Positions 8,419 through 18,035 of a stretch of DNA of 64,000 bases are shown here, piece after piece. Both the position numbers and the translations under genes were made by a program. The stretch spans positions 43,991-107,990 of the forward strand of contig CAZMGH010000003.1 of assembly GCA_964565805.1 (NCBI GenBank), written 5' to 3'. Below the pieces are notes generated by a model, which saw only the letters and a program-made list of their open reading frames with translations, had not been told where the DNA came from and did no database searches. The stretch's first letter is position 1. Every line of letters starts with the position of its first letter. This DNA is from Catenibacillus sp964565805. Its GTDB lineage: Bacteria > Bacillota > Clostridia > Lachnospirales > Lachnospiraceae.

Positions 8419-9060
8419 TTACTGTGAAACCAGTTGCTTGATTGCGTATAAAAGCTTGGTGATCCGTTCATTTTCCATTTTCATGCTTACCTGATTGACT
8501 ACCATGCGGGCAGACAAAGGGCAGATTTCTTCCAGAACTTCCAGCCCGTTTTCCCGAAGGGTGGAACCCGTCTCCACAATATCTACAATCACCTCAGAAA
8601 GGCCTACAATGGGAGCCAGCTCTACAGATCCGTTAAGCTTAATGATCTCCACAGTCTGATGCTTGTGATTATAAAAATAATCTTTAGCAATGTGGGGATA
8701 TTTGGAAGCTACACGGATCAACTCCTGATGCTTTAAAAGCTCTTGAGCGCTTTTTGGACCGCACACGCACATGCGGCATTTTCCAAAGCCAAGATCCATG
8801 ACCTCATAAAGGCGGCGATTTTCTTCAAGAATGGTATCCTTGCCAACAACGCCAATATCTGCTGCCCCATATTCCACATAGGTGGGAACATCGCTGGCCT
8901 TTGCCAGAAACATTTTGATCTTCTGCGCTTCATTTACAAAGATCAGCTTCCGGGTACCAGGGTCCTTCATCTCTTCCATAGTGATCCCGATCTTTTCAAA
9001 AAGCTCCAGGGACTTTTTTGCAAGCCGCCCTTTAGCCAGGGCAAAAGTTAAGTATTCCAT
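8419..9060 (-). CDS. hisG: ATP phosphoribosyltransferase, short form
   Basis: Catalyses the first step of histidine synthesis: ATP plus PRPP to phosphoribosyl-ATP. The 213-residue length is the short form, which lacks the C-terminal regulatory domain and works as a complex with HisZ, encoded directly upstream. FALAKGRLAKKS opens the protein and DIVETGSTLRENGL matches the PRPP-binding motif. The ATG at 9060 directly follows the hisZ stop codon, with GGAGGT inside the end of hisZ, which suggests translational coupling of the two subunits. Confidence 0.96.
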   Translation of the reverse strand: MEYLTFALAKGRLAKKSLELFEKIGITMEEMKDPGTRKLIFVNEAQKIKMFLAKASDVPTYVEYGAADIGVVGKDTILEENRRLYEVMDLGFGKCRMCVCGPKSAQELLKHQELIRVASKYPHIAKDYFYNHKHQTVEIIKLNGSVELAPIVGLSEVIVDIVETGSTLRENGLEVLEEICPLSARMVVNQVSMKMENERITKLLYAIKQLVSQ

Positions 9061-10275
9061 TTAGTCCACCTCCAGTTTTTTACAGCCGTCTAAGGTCATA
9101 TCCATCAGCGTAGAAATGAGATTTTGCCGGCAGTACCGCTTATAGCTGTCCATAGTTAAAACCGGATCTTTTTTCATAAGGGTTGTAAAGACTCCCCGGA
9201 CTCTTAAAACCTTTGCCTCTTTTACTGCCTGACTAAAACCTCCTTCATCATAGAGGATCATCACTGCTTCATGATCCAGAGGAATCTGGATCTTCTGACG
9301 GCCAAGGGCGGCAAGAAGCTGGTCAATGACCAGGGCAAAGCCAACAGCCGGGGAATTTTTTCCAAACTGGCCCACCAGATGATCATAGCGGCCGCCCTTT
9401 ACAATGGCGTCCCCCGTGCCGTAGGTATAGCCTCTGAAAATGATCCCTGTATAGTAATCGTAGGAGGTCAGCATGCCAAGATCAAAGGTGACATAGTTTT
9501 CATAGCCATAAGCGCAAATCACCTGATAAACCTTTGCAAGACGGTCTAACACATTCAGAGCGTTCTCATTTGCAGTAAGCTGGCGGGCATGGTCCAGGAT
9601 CTCCCAGGAACCGGACAGGTTTGGCAATTCCATCAGGATGTTGTACAGCTCCCGGCTGATGTTTTTTTCCACTATCAGATCTTCGATACCAAAGAAATTT
9701 TTGTTTTCAATCAGTGTCTTTAACAGATCCCCGCTTTCCCGGTCCAGTCCCGCCTCTTCCATAAGGGCGCGGAAAAATCCGGCATGGCCAATATCCAGAA
9801 CAAACTTGTCCAGACCGGATTTTTTCAAAAGCTCGATCGAAAGGGCGATCATTTCCCCGTCCGCCTGAGGGCTGTCAGAGCCGATCAGTTCAGCACCCAT
9901 TTGGGTGGACTCTTTCATAAGACCCTGATAGCTGGAATTGTTAATAAATACATTGCCCATATAGCAGAAACGAAGTGGGATCACCTCATCCCCATAATAC
10001 TTGGCCACCGCCCGGGCAATGGATGGGGTTATATCCGGGCGAAGGACCAGGGTGTTTCCTTCCCGGTCAAAAAATTTATACATTTCTCGGGACTTAACGG
10101 TGCCCCGCTCTCCGTTAAATATATCGAAAAATTCAAATGCCGGCGTCTGGATGGCGTGATAGCCGTACTGATCAAAAGTCTGAGACAACATGTCCTGGAG
10201 CCGGGTCTTGCGGGCACATTCTGTGCCGTAAATATCCCGGACACCCTCCGGCGTATGTAATAATATATCGCGCAT
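9061..10275 (-). CDS. hisZ: ATP phosphoribosyltransferase regulatory subunit
   Basis: A histidyl-tRNA synthetase paralogue that has no charging activity and carries the regulatory role for short HisG. The 404-residue protein has class II features (TPEGVRDIYG, MYKFFDREG, LRPDITPSIARAV) and FDLGMLTSYDYYTGIIFRGY. The FDLGMLTSYDYYTG reading, with LGM rather than the charging enzyme's RGLDYYTG, supports HisZ over HisS, as does its place directly before hisG. ATG 10275 has AGGAGGAG upstream. It is the first gene of the operon. Confidence 0.95.
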   Translation of the reverse strand: MRDILLHTPEGVRDIYGTECARKTRLQDMLSQTFDQYGYHAIQTPAFEFFDIFNGERGTVKSREMYKFFDREGNTLVLRPDITPSIARAVAKYYGDEVIPLRFCYMGNVFINNSSYQGLMKESTQMGAELIGSDSPQADGEMIALSIELLKKSGLDKFVLDIGHAGFFRALMEEAGLDRESGDLLKTLIENKNFFGIEDLIVEKNISRELYNILMELPNLSGSWEILDHARQLTANENALNVLDRLAKVYQVICAYGYENYVTFDLGMLTSYDYYTGIIFRGYTYGTGDAIVKGGRYDHLVGQFGKNSPAVGFALVIDQLLAALGRQKIQIPLDHEAVMILYDEGGFSQAVKEAKVLRVRGVFTTLMKKDPVLTMDSYKRYCRQNLISTLMDMTLDGCKKLEVD

Positions 10276-10336
10276 ATAAGCTCCTCCTAATATGTCACTT
10301 TAGTGTAGTAAATTGATAATCAACTAATGTGTGACT

Positions 10337-10365
10337 ATTATACACAGGTCGAAAAGGTTTGTCAA
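10337..10365 (-). promoter_or_regulatory. promoter of the histidine operon
   Basis: Minus strand: TTGACA (10360-10365), 17-base spacer, TATAAT (10337-10342), both perfect. It begins right after the recU stop. The leader of about 55 bases is too short for a T-box; it holds small dyads (TTGAT-N-ATCAA and CACT-AAAGTG types) that could be operators. Confidence 0.85.
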
Positions 10366-10366
10366 C

Positions 10367-10900
10367 CTATTCCTCCCGACTGTCCAGATCCTTTTGCAGA
10401 AGGGGAAGATACTGGATGTAATAGCCTTTGACAGAAATCAGATAATCCATGTCCAGCTCCTGGAATTTTACGCTTTTGGCCCGACCGATCTTGGACCGGT
10501 TCCAAAATTTCACCAGCTCCTTAAAACGCATATAGTAATATTTATTTTCCAGAGCAAAATAAATGAGCAAAAAGGCTATGCCGCCCTGGCGCTCAAAATC
10601 TTCCATAAAGACGATCTGATGCTCATGGACATTGGCCATGGGGAAGGCGCTGCCATGACATTCCTTGGCGTCAAAACATACAGGGATACCCTGGACAGCG
10701 CCAATATAGTCTACCGTAGATTTCTGTTCAAAATAAGCCAGCGTAATATGCCGGCTTTCTTTGTCAATATTTATAGGTTTTATAGGCGTAGGGATCTTCT
10801 GGATCAGCGCCAGACCGCCGGTACGGTAGCGCTCATTGGTCAGATTGACCATTTCCTCCAGTTCAGATCCTCTAAGGCCTCTTGAATTCCAGGTTGCCAT
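10367..10900 (-). CDS. recU: Holliday junction resolvase RecU
   Basis: Cuts four-way junctions in recombination and repair, the Firmicutes counterpart of RuvC. The start at 10900 gives 177 residues beginning MATWNSRGLRGSELEE and has AAGGTGG at good spacing; an upstream in-frame start at 10933 lacks one. The nuclease core motifs are visible: STVDYIG, then VCFDAKEC with the catalytic D/E/K set. The gene overlaps the end of the upstream pseudouridine synthase gene by 29 bases. Its usual partner in Firmicutes, a pbp1-type gene, is not adjacent here. Confidence 0.93.
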   Translation of the reverse strand: MATWNSRGLRGSELEEMVNLTNERYRTGGLALIQKIPTPIKPINIDKESRHITLAYFEQKSTVDYIGAVQGIPVCFDAKECHGSAFPMANVHEHQIVFMEDFERQGGIAFLLIYFALENKYYYMRFKELVKFWNRSKIGRAKSVKFQELDMDYLISVKGYYIQYLPLLQKDLDSREE

Positions 10901-11879
10901 ATTTGTCCACCTTATCTGTAATCTTATCTCCAAGTAAAATATCTTTAAATTTGCCGGACAGGGGAGCTGTGAATGTTTTTCCGGAAATTTTTGTCAGCCG
11001 CAGGGTATCTGTCGGCATGGTCATTTGAATACAGTGAAGGAGCTGGTATTTTAAGCGATATTTTTCAAACAGCCTGTGGTTTTCCCGTGGATTTCCGTAT
11101 TTTGGATCTCCTGCAATGGGGTGCCCCACAGAAGCCAGATGAGCCCGGATCTGATGAGAGCGGCCTGTGATCAGGTGGACCCACAAAAGAGACATCTGCC
11201 CGTTGGATGTCAAAGGCTCATAAACGGTTTTTATATAATCACTCCTACTGCTTCCTTCAGTCAAAACCCGGACCATATTTTTTTCCGGGTCCTTAACCAG
11301 GTATCCTTCAACAGAGGCTCCTTTATTAACCTGTCCGCAAACAAGACAGCAGTAATATTTTCCAACTTTTCGCTCCCGGATCAGCTGGGACATGTCCTGC
11401 AGCCCCTGCATGGACTTTCCAGCAATAAGAACGCCGCTGGTATTTCGGTCCAGCCGGTGACAGGCAGCCGGGCGGAAGCTTTTAAAATCCTCTTCCGCAG
11501 CCTGACCCGAATCCAGCATATATGAAAGAATCTCCTCATTGACGGAAATATCCTGGGGAGCCGCCTTTTGAGACAGGATACCTACAGGCTTATTGATCAC
11601 TAAAATATCCGGATCTTCATATAATATGTCCAGGTGGGTCTGCACCCGGGTAATGGTATTTTGAGAGAATTTATCAATCGTCTCATCTGACAGCCAAAGG
11701 GTGATCTCATCCCCCACAGACAGCTTTTCGCTGCCATCGGCCTTTTTACCGTTAAGGGTAATATTCTTTTTTCTAAGCATTTTATAAATAAAGCTTTTGG
11801 GCGCCTGGTTTAATATTTTTGTTAAAAGCTTGTCCAAACGCTGCCCGGATTCATTGGGGGTCACACTTCGTGTCTGCAT
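10872..11879 (-). CDS. RluA-family 23S rRNA pseudouridine synthase
   Basis: Expected to convert uridines to pseudouridine in RNA, most likely 23S rRNA. Residues about 12-60 form an S4 RNA-binding domain (GQRLDKLLTKIL, KNITLNGKKADG). The RluA catalytic motif HRLDRNTSGVLI contains the catalytic Asp, and later LITGRSHQIRAHLASVGHPIAGDPKYG is conserved. The 335-residue length fits the RluC/RluD subfamily; the exact target position cannot be read from sequence. ATG 11879. Confidence 0.93.
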   Translation of the reverse strand: MQTRSVTPNESGQRLDKLLTKILNQAPKSFIYKMLRKKNITLNGKKADGSEKLSVGDEITLWLSDETIDKFSQNTITRVQTHLDILYEDPDILVINKPVGILSQKAAPQDISVNEEILSYMLDSGQAAEEDFKSFRPAACHRLDRNTSGVLIAGKSMQGLQDMSQLIRERKVGKYYCCLVCGQVNKGASVEGYLVKDPEKNMVRVLTEGSSRSDYIKTVYEPLTSNGQMSLLWVHLITGRSHQIRAHLASVGHPIAGDPKYGNPRENHRLFEKYRLKYQLLHCIQMTMPTDTLRLTKISGKTFTAPLSGKFKDILLGDKITDKVDKYGNLEFKRP

Positions 11880-11901
11880 CCCATACTCCTCTCTAGCCTT
11901 T

Positions 11902-12474
11902 TTATACTGCCCGGCTTAAAATATCTGTTCGTATCGCCTCGTCCTCCTTGGACGGCCCCTCTTTTAATGGAGGCATTTTTTTGATCCGTTGGTAAAACCT
12001 GTTAAATTCCTGATCCACACACGGCGTAGCCGTGCTGCCGGATGCCTTTACGCTTTCACCAATATACTGGCGGATAATGGCTCTGTCTGTTTTTTGTTTT
12101 GGCGCAAAGGCGAAAATGTTCCCGCCCCGGATCAGGACAATGGGAATATACATGGAACCTTCATACCGGGTCAGGACCAGGTCTGCCAGAAGGATACAAT
12201 GGTCTTCCCCAAGGCTGCGGATCTTTTCAAACTGTTCTCTGTCCCCGGACTTGTAGCCAAGAATAAGAAATAAGCCTACAGCCGCTTTGGCTGCTGGAAG
12301 GACAAGGACAATGCCAAGAACTGTGGCAGCGTTCATCCGGGTTCCTGTAATGATCCATCCGGCCGCGATCACTGCCGCAATGATCACCGCCCATATAAGG
12401 ACGACGCACAGCTGGCGTTTTTTTCTGTAATTAATATAACCGTAATCTCCAGATATAAGTCCCTTCTTATTCAT
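11902..12474 (-). CDS. small membrane protein of unknown function
   Basis: I do not recognise a named family. The 190-residue protein has two hydrophobic segments (about residues 22-42 and 50-73) close to the N-terminus, then a soluble domain of about 115 residues (ADLVLTRYEGSMYIPIVLI, NIFAFAPKQKTDRAI). This suggests two membrane passes with a cytoplasmic tail. Its start overlaps the end of the upstream SDR gene by four bases, so the two are probably translated together. Confidence 0.75.
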   Translation of the reverse strand: MNKKGLISGDYGYINYRKKRQLCVVLIWAVIIAAVIAAGWIITGTRMNAATVLGIVLVLPAAKAAVGLFLILGYKSGDREQFEKIRSLGEDHCILLADLVLTRYEGSMYIPIVLIRGGNIFAFAPKQKTDRAIIRQYIGESVKASGSTATPCVDQEFNRFYQRIKKMPPLKEGPSKEDEAIRTDILSRAV

Positions 12475-13232
12475 AAGACAAGCCCCATTCCTTTAATGAG
12501 CCATTGCTGAGGCACGATCTTTGTCAGTAGCCGGAAGGATTTCATGCCCATTCCGTAAACCGACAGTTCTTTTTTCTTCATAGCGTCCCGCCATGCTTGG
12601 CGGGCTACCTTATCCGGCTGGGCCATAAAAAACAATTTAAAAGCTGATAAGGTCTCCCCAGTGCCGCAGTGATCGAAAAATTCAGTTTTCACCGGCCCCG
12701 GGCATACAGTGGTCACATAAACGCCTCTTCTTTTCATCTCCTGTCCCAAGCTCAGACCGTAGCTTAAAACATAAGCTTTTGTGGCCGCGTAAATGGAAAA
12801 GCCCGGTTGGGGTACAAAGGCCGCGCTGCTGGACATTAAAAGAATACGGCCGCCCTTTGCCATATATGGCAGAGACATTTGGGTCAACCCAGTAAGCGCC
12901 CTCACATTAAGGTCCGTCATCCCTGTGGCATCCTGAAAATCCTGGGAAATATTAGGCCCGTATTTTCCCAAGCCGGCGCTGGCTGCTAAAACATAAATGC
13001 GAGGTTTTTTGTGATCCATAAAAGCTTTAAGCCGGAGCAGGCTTTCCTTTTTTGATAAATCCATGGGCAGGATTCTTAATGGATGGCCCAGCTGGAACTG
13101 GAGCTTTTCAAGGCGCTCCTTCCGTCGGGCAATCACCCAGATCTCATCGATCATGGGACAGTTCCGATCAATGATCTTTACAAGCTCCCGTCCGATGCCG
13201 GAGGAAGCTCCGCTGACAACTGCAATTTTCAT
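12471..13232 (-). CDS. short-chain dehydrogenase/reductase (SDR)
   Basis: An NAD(P)-dependent oxidoreductase of about 253 residues. The Rossmann motif SGASSGIGREL, the active-site Ser in SSSAAF and the YAATKAYV catalytic Tyr-Lys pair are all present. I chose ATG 13232, preceded by GGAGGT; a longer reading from 13271 adds 13 residues (MAKDQAKKE...) ahead of the Rossmann fold. The substrate is unknown; the sequence resembles the SDR group annotated as DltE-like or lipid/sugar oxidoreductases, but I would not go further. Confidence 0.9.
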   Translation of the reverse strand: MKIAVVSGASSGIGRELVKIIDRNCPMIDEIWVIARRKERLEKLQFQLGHPLRILPMDLSKKESLLRLKAFMDHKKPRIYVLAASAGLGKYGPNISQDFQDATGMTDLNVRALTGLTQMSLPYMAKGGRILLMSSSAAFVPQPGFSIYAATKAYVLSYGLSLGQEMKRRGVYVTTVCPGPVKTEFFDHCGTGETLSAFKLFFMAQPDKVARQAWRDAMKKKELSVYGMGMKSFRLLTKIVPQQWLIKGMGLVL

Positions 13233-13291
13233 GTTACCGCTTACCTCCTTTTTGGCCTGATCTTTGGCCATAAGGGTATCCCCGAAGGGGG

Positions 13292-15217
13292 TTACCTCCT
13301 TTTTTTCTTGTGTACATTTCTTATGGTCTTCTTTTTGCCTTTTTCTGCCAGATTCCGGCCGACTTTGCCGCCCTGGCGTCCGAACACGCCGAGTCCGTTC
13401 CAGTCAGCTCCCTGCTGGCTATGCTTTGGCCGGATCAGGCATTTTTTGTCATAGCCGATCAGATCCGTACGGCCGGTTCGCCTTAAGGCCTCTGCCACCA
13501 GATCGTAGTTTTTCGGATTTTTATACTGGATCAGCGCCCTTTGCATGGCCTTTTCGTGGGGATCTTTTGGCACATACACCTTTTCCATAGTCCGTGGATC
13601 GTAACCGGTATAATACATACAGGTGGATAAGGTGGACGGGGTGGGATAAAAATCCTGTACCTGCTGGGGCATATAGCCCAGATCCCGCAAATACTCAGCT
13701 AAGGCCACCGCATCCTTTAAGGTGGAGCCAGGATGCGAGGACATCAGGTAAGGCACCAGGTACTGCTTTAATCCAAGGCGCTCATTCATGGACGTATATT
13801 TTTGGACAAATTTCCGGTATACACTGTTTTGCGGCTTGCCCATAAGACGGAGAACATTGTCTGAAATGTGCTCCGGAGCCACCTTTAGCTGGCCGGATAC
13901 ATGATAACGGCACAGTTCTTCTAAAAACCTGTCATCCTTATCTGCCAGAAGATAGTCAAACCGGATACCGGAACGGATAAATACCTTTTTCACTCCCGGA
14001 ATTTCCCGAAGTTCCTTTAAAAGCTTTAAGTAATCCGTGTGGTCTGCCCGGAGATTTTCGCAGGGCTTGGGGAAAAGACACTGTTTATTGGGACATACCC
14101 CGTATTTTTCCTGCTTTTTGCAGGCAGGATAACGGAAATTGGCTGTAGGCCCTCCCACGTCGTGGATATAACCTTTAAAATCCGGCTCCCACACAAGCTG
14201 ACGGGCTTCGTTAATAATCGATTCATGGCTTCTGGCCTGAATGATCCGTCCCTGATGGAAGGTCAGGGCGCAGAAGCTGCATCCTCCAAAACATCCCCGG
14301 TTGCTGACCAGACTAAATTTCACCTCAGAAATCGCGGGAACGCCTCCGGCAGCCTCATAGGAGGGATGATAGGTCCGCATATAATTCAGGCTGTAGACTC
14401 GGTCCATTTCTTCTGTAGTCAATGGCCAGGCGGCAGGATTCTGGATCACGTAAAGATGATCATTGTATTTTTCAATCAATGGCTTGCCTGAATAAGGATC
14501 TGTGTTGGTATACTGGGTATAAAAGCTTGAAGCATAGGCCTTTTTATCCTGACGGATCGTATTAAAATCCGGCAAAGTGATGCCCTCATAAACATCCTCC
14601 GGGGATTTGGCTTTGTATACTGTGCCCCGGATAAAAGTAAGGTCTTTCATGGAAAGACCGGAATTTAGGGCGTCTGCCATTTCAATAATGCTGTGCTCTC
14701 CCATGCCGTACAACAGCAGATCCGCACCGGAATCCAGCAAAATGGACCGCTTCATGGAATCGCTCCAGTAGTCATAGTGGCCCAGACGGCGCAGGCTTGC
14801 CTCGATACCGCCGATGATCACAGGCACATCCTTATAGGTCTGGCGGATCAAATTGCCGTAAACCACTGTGGCATAATCCGGACGTTTACCAAAAACGCCT
14901 CCCGGGGTGTAAGCATCGTTGTGGCGGAGTTTTTTTGACACCGTATAATGATTGACCATAGAGTCCATATTTCCCCCGGAGATGAGAAATCCCAGGCGGG
15001 GGCGGCCAAAAACGTTGATACTTTCCTTATCTTTCCAGTCTGGCTGGGAAATGATCCCTACCCGATAGCCCCCGGCCTCCAGCATACGGCTGATAATCGC
15101 GTGGCCAAAAGACGGATGATCCACATAGGCATCGCCGATCACGTAAACAAAATCAACCTGGTCCCATCCCCGCGCTTCCATATCCTGGCGGCAGACCGGC
15201 AGAAAATCCTTTACCAT
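13292..15217 (-). CDS. YgiQ family radical SAM protein
   Basis: A 641-residue member of the YgiQ family (UPF0313), whose reaction is unknown. The radical SAM cluster motif CFGGCSFCAL is followed by conserved family segments (GPTANFRYPACKKQ, NKQCLFPKPCENL, VFIRSGIRFDYLL, LKVAPEHIS, YLMSSHPGST, QVQDFYPTP). The C-terminal tail is very basic and ends KKKRR; its codons also form the AGGAGG upstream of the SDR gene. The ATG at 15217 directly follows the stop of the upstream gene. Confidence 0.95.
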   Translation of the reverse strand: MVKDFLPVCRQDMEARGWDQVDFVYVIGDAYVDHPSFGHAIISRMLEAGGYRVGIISQPDWKDKESINVFGRPRLGFLISGGNMDSMVNHYTVSKKLRHNDAYTPGGVFGKRPDYATVVYGNLIRQTYKDVPVIIGGIEASLRRLGHYDYWSDSMKRSILLDSGADLLLYGMGEHSIIEMADALNSGLSMKDLTFIRGTVYKAKSPEDVYEGITLPDFNTIRQDKKAYASSFYTQYTNTDPYSGKPLIEKYNDHLYVIQNPAAWPLTTEEMDRVYSLNYMRTYHPSYEAAGGVPAISEVKFSLVSNRGCFGGCSFCALTFHQGRIIQARSHESIINEARQLVWEPDFKGYIHDVGGPTANFRYPACKKQEKYGVCPNKQCLFPKPCENLRADHTDYLKLLKELREIPGVKKVFIRSGIRFDYLLADKDDRFLEELCRYHVSGQLKVAPEHISDNVLRLMGKPQNSVYRKFVQKYTSMNERLGLKQYLVPYLMSSHPGSTLKDAVALAEYLRDLGYMPQQVQDFYPTPSTLSTCMYYTGYDPRTMEKVYVPKDPHEKAMQRALIQYKNPKNYDLVAEALRRTGRTDLIGYDKKCLIRPKHSQQGADWNGLGVFGRQGGKVGRNLAEKGKKKTIRNVHKKKRR

Positions 15218-16717
15218 TTATTTTAACTCCTCGTATGTTTGATTCATAACATCCAGATAATCCCGGATATAGTAGTTCGCCAGACGACGCTTTTCATCAT
15301 CCTTGCTGGCGGAAAATGTATCAAATACAGCAGCGCACCGCATCCCTGCCCTTTGACCGGCCATGATCCCGTAAGGAATATCTTCAAAAACAAGGCAACG
15401 GTCCGGCGAAACTTTAAGCCGGGCTGCTGCTTCCAAATAAACATCCGGTTCCGGCTTTCCTTTATGAATATCCTCTCCTGTAAGGATGATCTGAAAATAG
15501 CCCCCAATACTGTGGCTTTCAAGGACAGCCCGGGTAAGGTCCCTGGAATTGCTGGTAGCAATAGCACAGGGAATGTTCCGATATTTTAAATATTTTAAAA
15601 ACAGCATAGCCCCTGGCTTTAAGGGCGCTCCGCTAGTATAGTGCTCCATGGCCATGTCGTTCCAGTCATTAATGATCTTCCGGATGCTGTCAGGAATATG
15701 GAAGGTTTCCTTAAAGTAAACGGCGGTCTGGGTAACGCTGATCCCTGCGATGGCCTCCTGAAGGTCATCAGGCATGGAGATACCGAAACGACCAAGATAT
15801 TCCATATCAATGGCCTCCCACACCCCCATAGAATCAATAAGCGTCCCATCCAGATCAAAAATCACAGCATCAATGTTATTTAACATTCCCCGGTCTTCCA
15901 GTATAGCTGCCGGGTCCAGGGATTTCGAGCCGCCGCATGTGTGAGCGCTTAGGTCAGCGGTATGGGAGTTCTGACCCTTTCCGGCTTCCTTAAGTAGTCG
16001 GATCTCGTCCTCGGTCAGGCTTCGGTACTGGCCGGGAAGAAGGGTGGGATCCAAATGCAAAGGCCCCATGGTCAGCCGTTTAAGAAACAGCACCGATTTC
16101 CCTATGGCAAGGAACATACGCTTGAGCTGGTGAAACTTTCCCTCATGAATCTCAATCAGCACATGGCTTTGATTTTCCTTCTGGGAAACGGTAATAACCG
16201 TAAGGCGGGCCGGCTGGGCCGTTAAATCTTCATCCACTTTAAGTCCCCGGGAAAAGGCCTGAACATCCGCTTCTGAGACACAGCCCTCTATCCGGGCGTA
16301 GTAAACTTTAGGCACATGTTTTTTGGGAGATAAAAGGTCATGGGCCAAAGGTCCGTCATTGGTAATGATCAACAGCCCTTGAGTATCCTTATCCAGCCGT
16401 CCGGCGGGAAAAAGATCCTTCCGTTTCTTCTCATCAATAAGATCAACCACGGTTTTTGCCCGCTTGTCCCTGGCAGCGCTTAAAACGCCGGAAGGTTTGT
16501 TAAGCATATAATATTCATAATGAACATAGCCTACAGGTGTGCCGGCAAAAAGGATCTGGTCCGTACCGGTATCCACTTTCTGTTCCGGCCCTGAAGCGGT
16601 CTGGCCATTAACACTGACCAGGCCTTTTCGTATTTTTTCTTTCACCTGGCTTCGGGTGCCTATGCCCATATCTGCCAGATATTTATCCAGTCGCACCAGT
16701 GATTTCAATGCTCCCAC
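15218..16717 (-). CDS. fusion of RsuA-type pseudouridine synthase and HAD phosphatase
   Basis: One 499-residue frame with two enzyme domains. Residues about 1-245 are an RsuA/RluB-type 16S/23S pseudouridine synthase: S4 domain (LDKYLADMGIGTRSQ), catalytic GRLDKDTQGLLI and EGKFHQLKRM. A linker of about 30 residues follows. Residues about 283-499 are a HAD hydrolase of the beta-phosphoglucomutase-like subfamily: DAVIFDLDGTLIDS, ATSNSRD, GKPEPDVY and VFEDIPYGIMAG, all catalytic residues present. The start may be the GTG at 16717 or a TTG at 16708; the TTG has the better spaced GAGGTG. No stop or frameshift separates the domains. Confidence 0.92.
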   Translation of the reverse strand: MGALKSLVRLDKYLADMGIGTRSQVKEKIRKGLVSVNGQTASGPEQKVDTGTDQILFAGTPVGYVHYEYYMLNKPSGVLSAARDKRAKTVVDLIDEKKRKDLFPAGRLDKDTQGLLIITNDGPLAHDLLSPKKHVPKVYYARIEGCVSEADVQAFSRGLKVDEDLTAQPARLTVITVSQKENQSHVLIEIHEGKFHQLKRMFLAIGKSVLFLKRLTMGPLHLDPTLLPGQYRSLTEDEIRLLKEAGKGQNSHTADLSAHTCGGSKSLDPAAILEDRGMLNNIDAVIFDLDGTLIDSMGVWEAIDMEYLGRFGISMPDDLQEAIAGISVTQTAVYFKETFHIPDSIRKIINDWNDMAMEHYTSGAPLKPGAMLFLKYLKYRNIPCAIATSNSRDLTRAVLESHSIGGYFQIILTGEDIHKGKPEPDVYLEAAARLKVSPDRCLVFEDIPYGIMAGQRAGMRCAAVFDTFSASKDDEKRRLANYYIRDYLDVMNQTYEELK

Positions 16718-16718
16718 C

Positions 16719-18035
16719 TCACTCCCAACGCCATCCTACAGGATATTTATTTTTTAATGTGCCATTGTTCATTTTTCCAAAGCCTAAGGGGTAACTGGAA
16801 ACACATACAAGATACCAGCCGTTTTCCAGCCCCGGCACATCCGTTTCATCAGCTTCAATGGTTTCACATTTTAAATACTTGATCACTCTGGGATCAGACA
16901 GGTTAAGATCCAGCACATGGCCGCACTCTTCTTTTTTAAGAGCCCGGGCAAAAGCCCCGGAAGGCTCAAAACGGTTCTTTTTAAGCTCCCCTAAGTACCA
17001 GCCGTTGCGGATCACATGAAGCCCCTTAAAGTCTGGCATGTTTTCAGGAAAATAATATAAGCTTCCCTTCTGAACCACCAGACGGTCATGGTCAAATATA
17101 TCTTTAATCCTAGCGCTTTTTAGAAAATCCCAAAAGCCCTCCAGATCTGGAGAAGAAGAATAAACATAGGCCGGTATGGCGGACGCAAAGCTGTTTTCAG
17201 CTTTTTTTAAAAGGGCGCAGAAATGTCCTTCCCCATCCACCTGATGGGGCCAAAGCCGCTCCATGGTGATACAGGTCATTTCCGGGCGGTTTTCTAAAAG
17301 ATATTCCACGCTTTCCTCATCCTCATAACCGGAAAAGGTACAGGTGGAATAAACCATCATGCCTCCCGGCTTTAACATATCTGATCCGTTTAGCAGGATC
17401 CTGCGCTGGATTTCCCCAAAATACTTTGGTCCAAACTTTTCCCAGTTGGCTGTCATAGACGGTTTTTTACGAAACATTCCTTCACCAGAACAGGGAGCGT
17501 CGATGAGCACCTTATCGAAATACTCAGGAAATACCTGAACCAGCCGGGAGGGATCCTCGCTAAGCACAAGGCTGTTTTTAATGCCGAAAAATTCAATATT
17601 TTTAAGGAGAGCCTTAGCTCTTGACGCGCTTACATCGTTGGACACTAACAGGCCCGTCCCCTTAAGCTTTGCCCCCAGGGCTGTACTTTTTCCGCCAGGC
17701 GCGGCGCACATATCCAGCACCACATCGCCCTCCTCTATAGGAAGCAAATGGGCCGGGAGCATGGCTGATGGCTCCTGGATATAGTAAAGTCCTGCATGAT
17801 ACAGGGGATTTTTCGTGTATTTTTGTCTTCCATCATAATAAAATCCCAGCTCATTCCAGGGCACCGGCCGGAGATCTTCCCCGGAAAGCTTTAAATACTC
17901 TTCTGGCGTCAGCTTTAATGTATTTATCCGGAGCCCGTAATTCATGGGTTTTTCATAGCTTTTTAAAAAGACTTCATACGCCTCCGGGATCAGTTTTTTT
18001 ATTTCTTTTAAAAATTTCTCTGGAAACCGGATCAT
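16719..18035 (-). CDS. RsmF/YebU-type rRNA (cytosine-C5) methyltransferase
   Basis: An S-adenosylmethionine-dependent m5C methyltransferase of the NOL1/NOP2/Sun family, expected to act on 16S rRNA. LDMCAAPGGKST is the SAM site; DAPCSGEGMFRK holds one catalytic Cys and STCTFSGYEDEE the other. The C-terminal 150 residues form the PUA-like region of RsmF-type proteins. The ATG at 18035 overlaps the RNase HI stop by one base (TGATG), indicating coupling. Confidence 0.92.
   Translation of the reverse strand: MIRFPEKFLKEIKKLIPEAYEVFLKSYEKPMNYGLRINTLKLTPEEYLKLSGEDLRPVPWNELGFYYDGRQKYTKNPLYHAGLYYIQEPSAMLPAHLLPIEEGDVVLDMCAAPGGKSTALGAKLKGTGLLVSNDVSASRAKALLKNIEFFGIKNSLVLSEDPSRLVQVFPEYFDKVLIDAPCSGEGMFRKKPSMTANWEKFGPKYFGEIQRRILLNGSDMLKPGGMMVYSTCTFSGYEDEESVEYLLENRPEMTCITMERLWPHQVDGEGHFCALLKKAENSFASAIPAYVYSSSPDLEGFWDFLKSARIKDIFDHDRLVVQKGSLYYFPENMPDFKGLHVIRNGWYLGELKKNRFEPSGAFARALKKEECGHVLDLNLSDPRVIKYLKCETIEADETDVPGLENGWYLVCVSSYPLGFGKMNNGTLKNKYPVGWRWE

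Noticed and set aside
9061..10275. Histidyl-tRNA synthetase (hisS)
   Set aside because: Adjacent to short hisG, with the RGLDYYTG charging motif changed; HisZ fits better.
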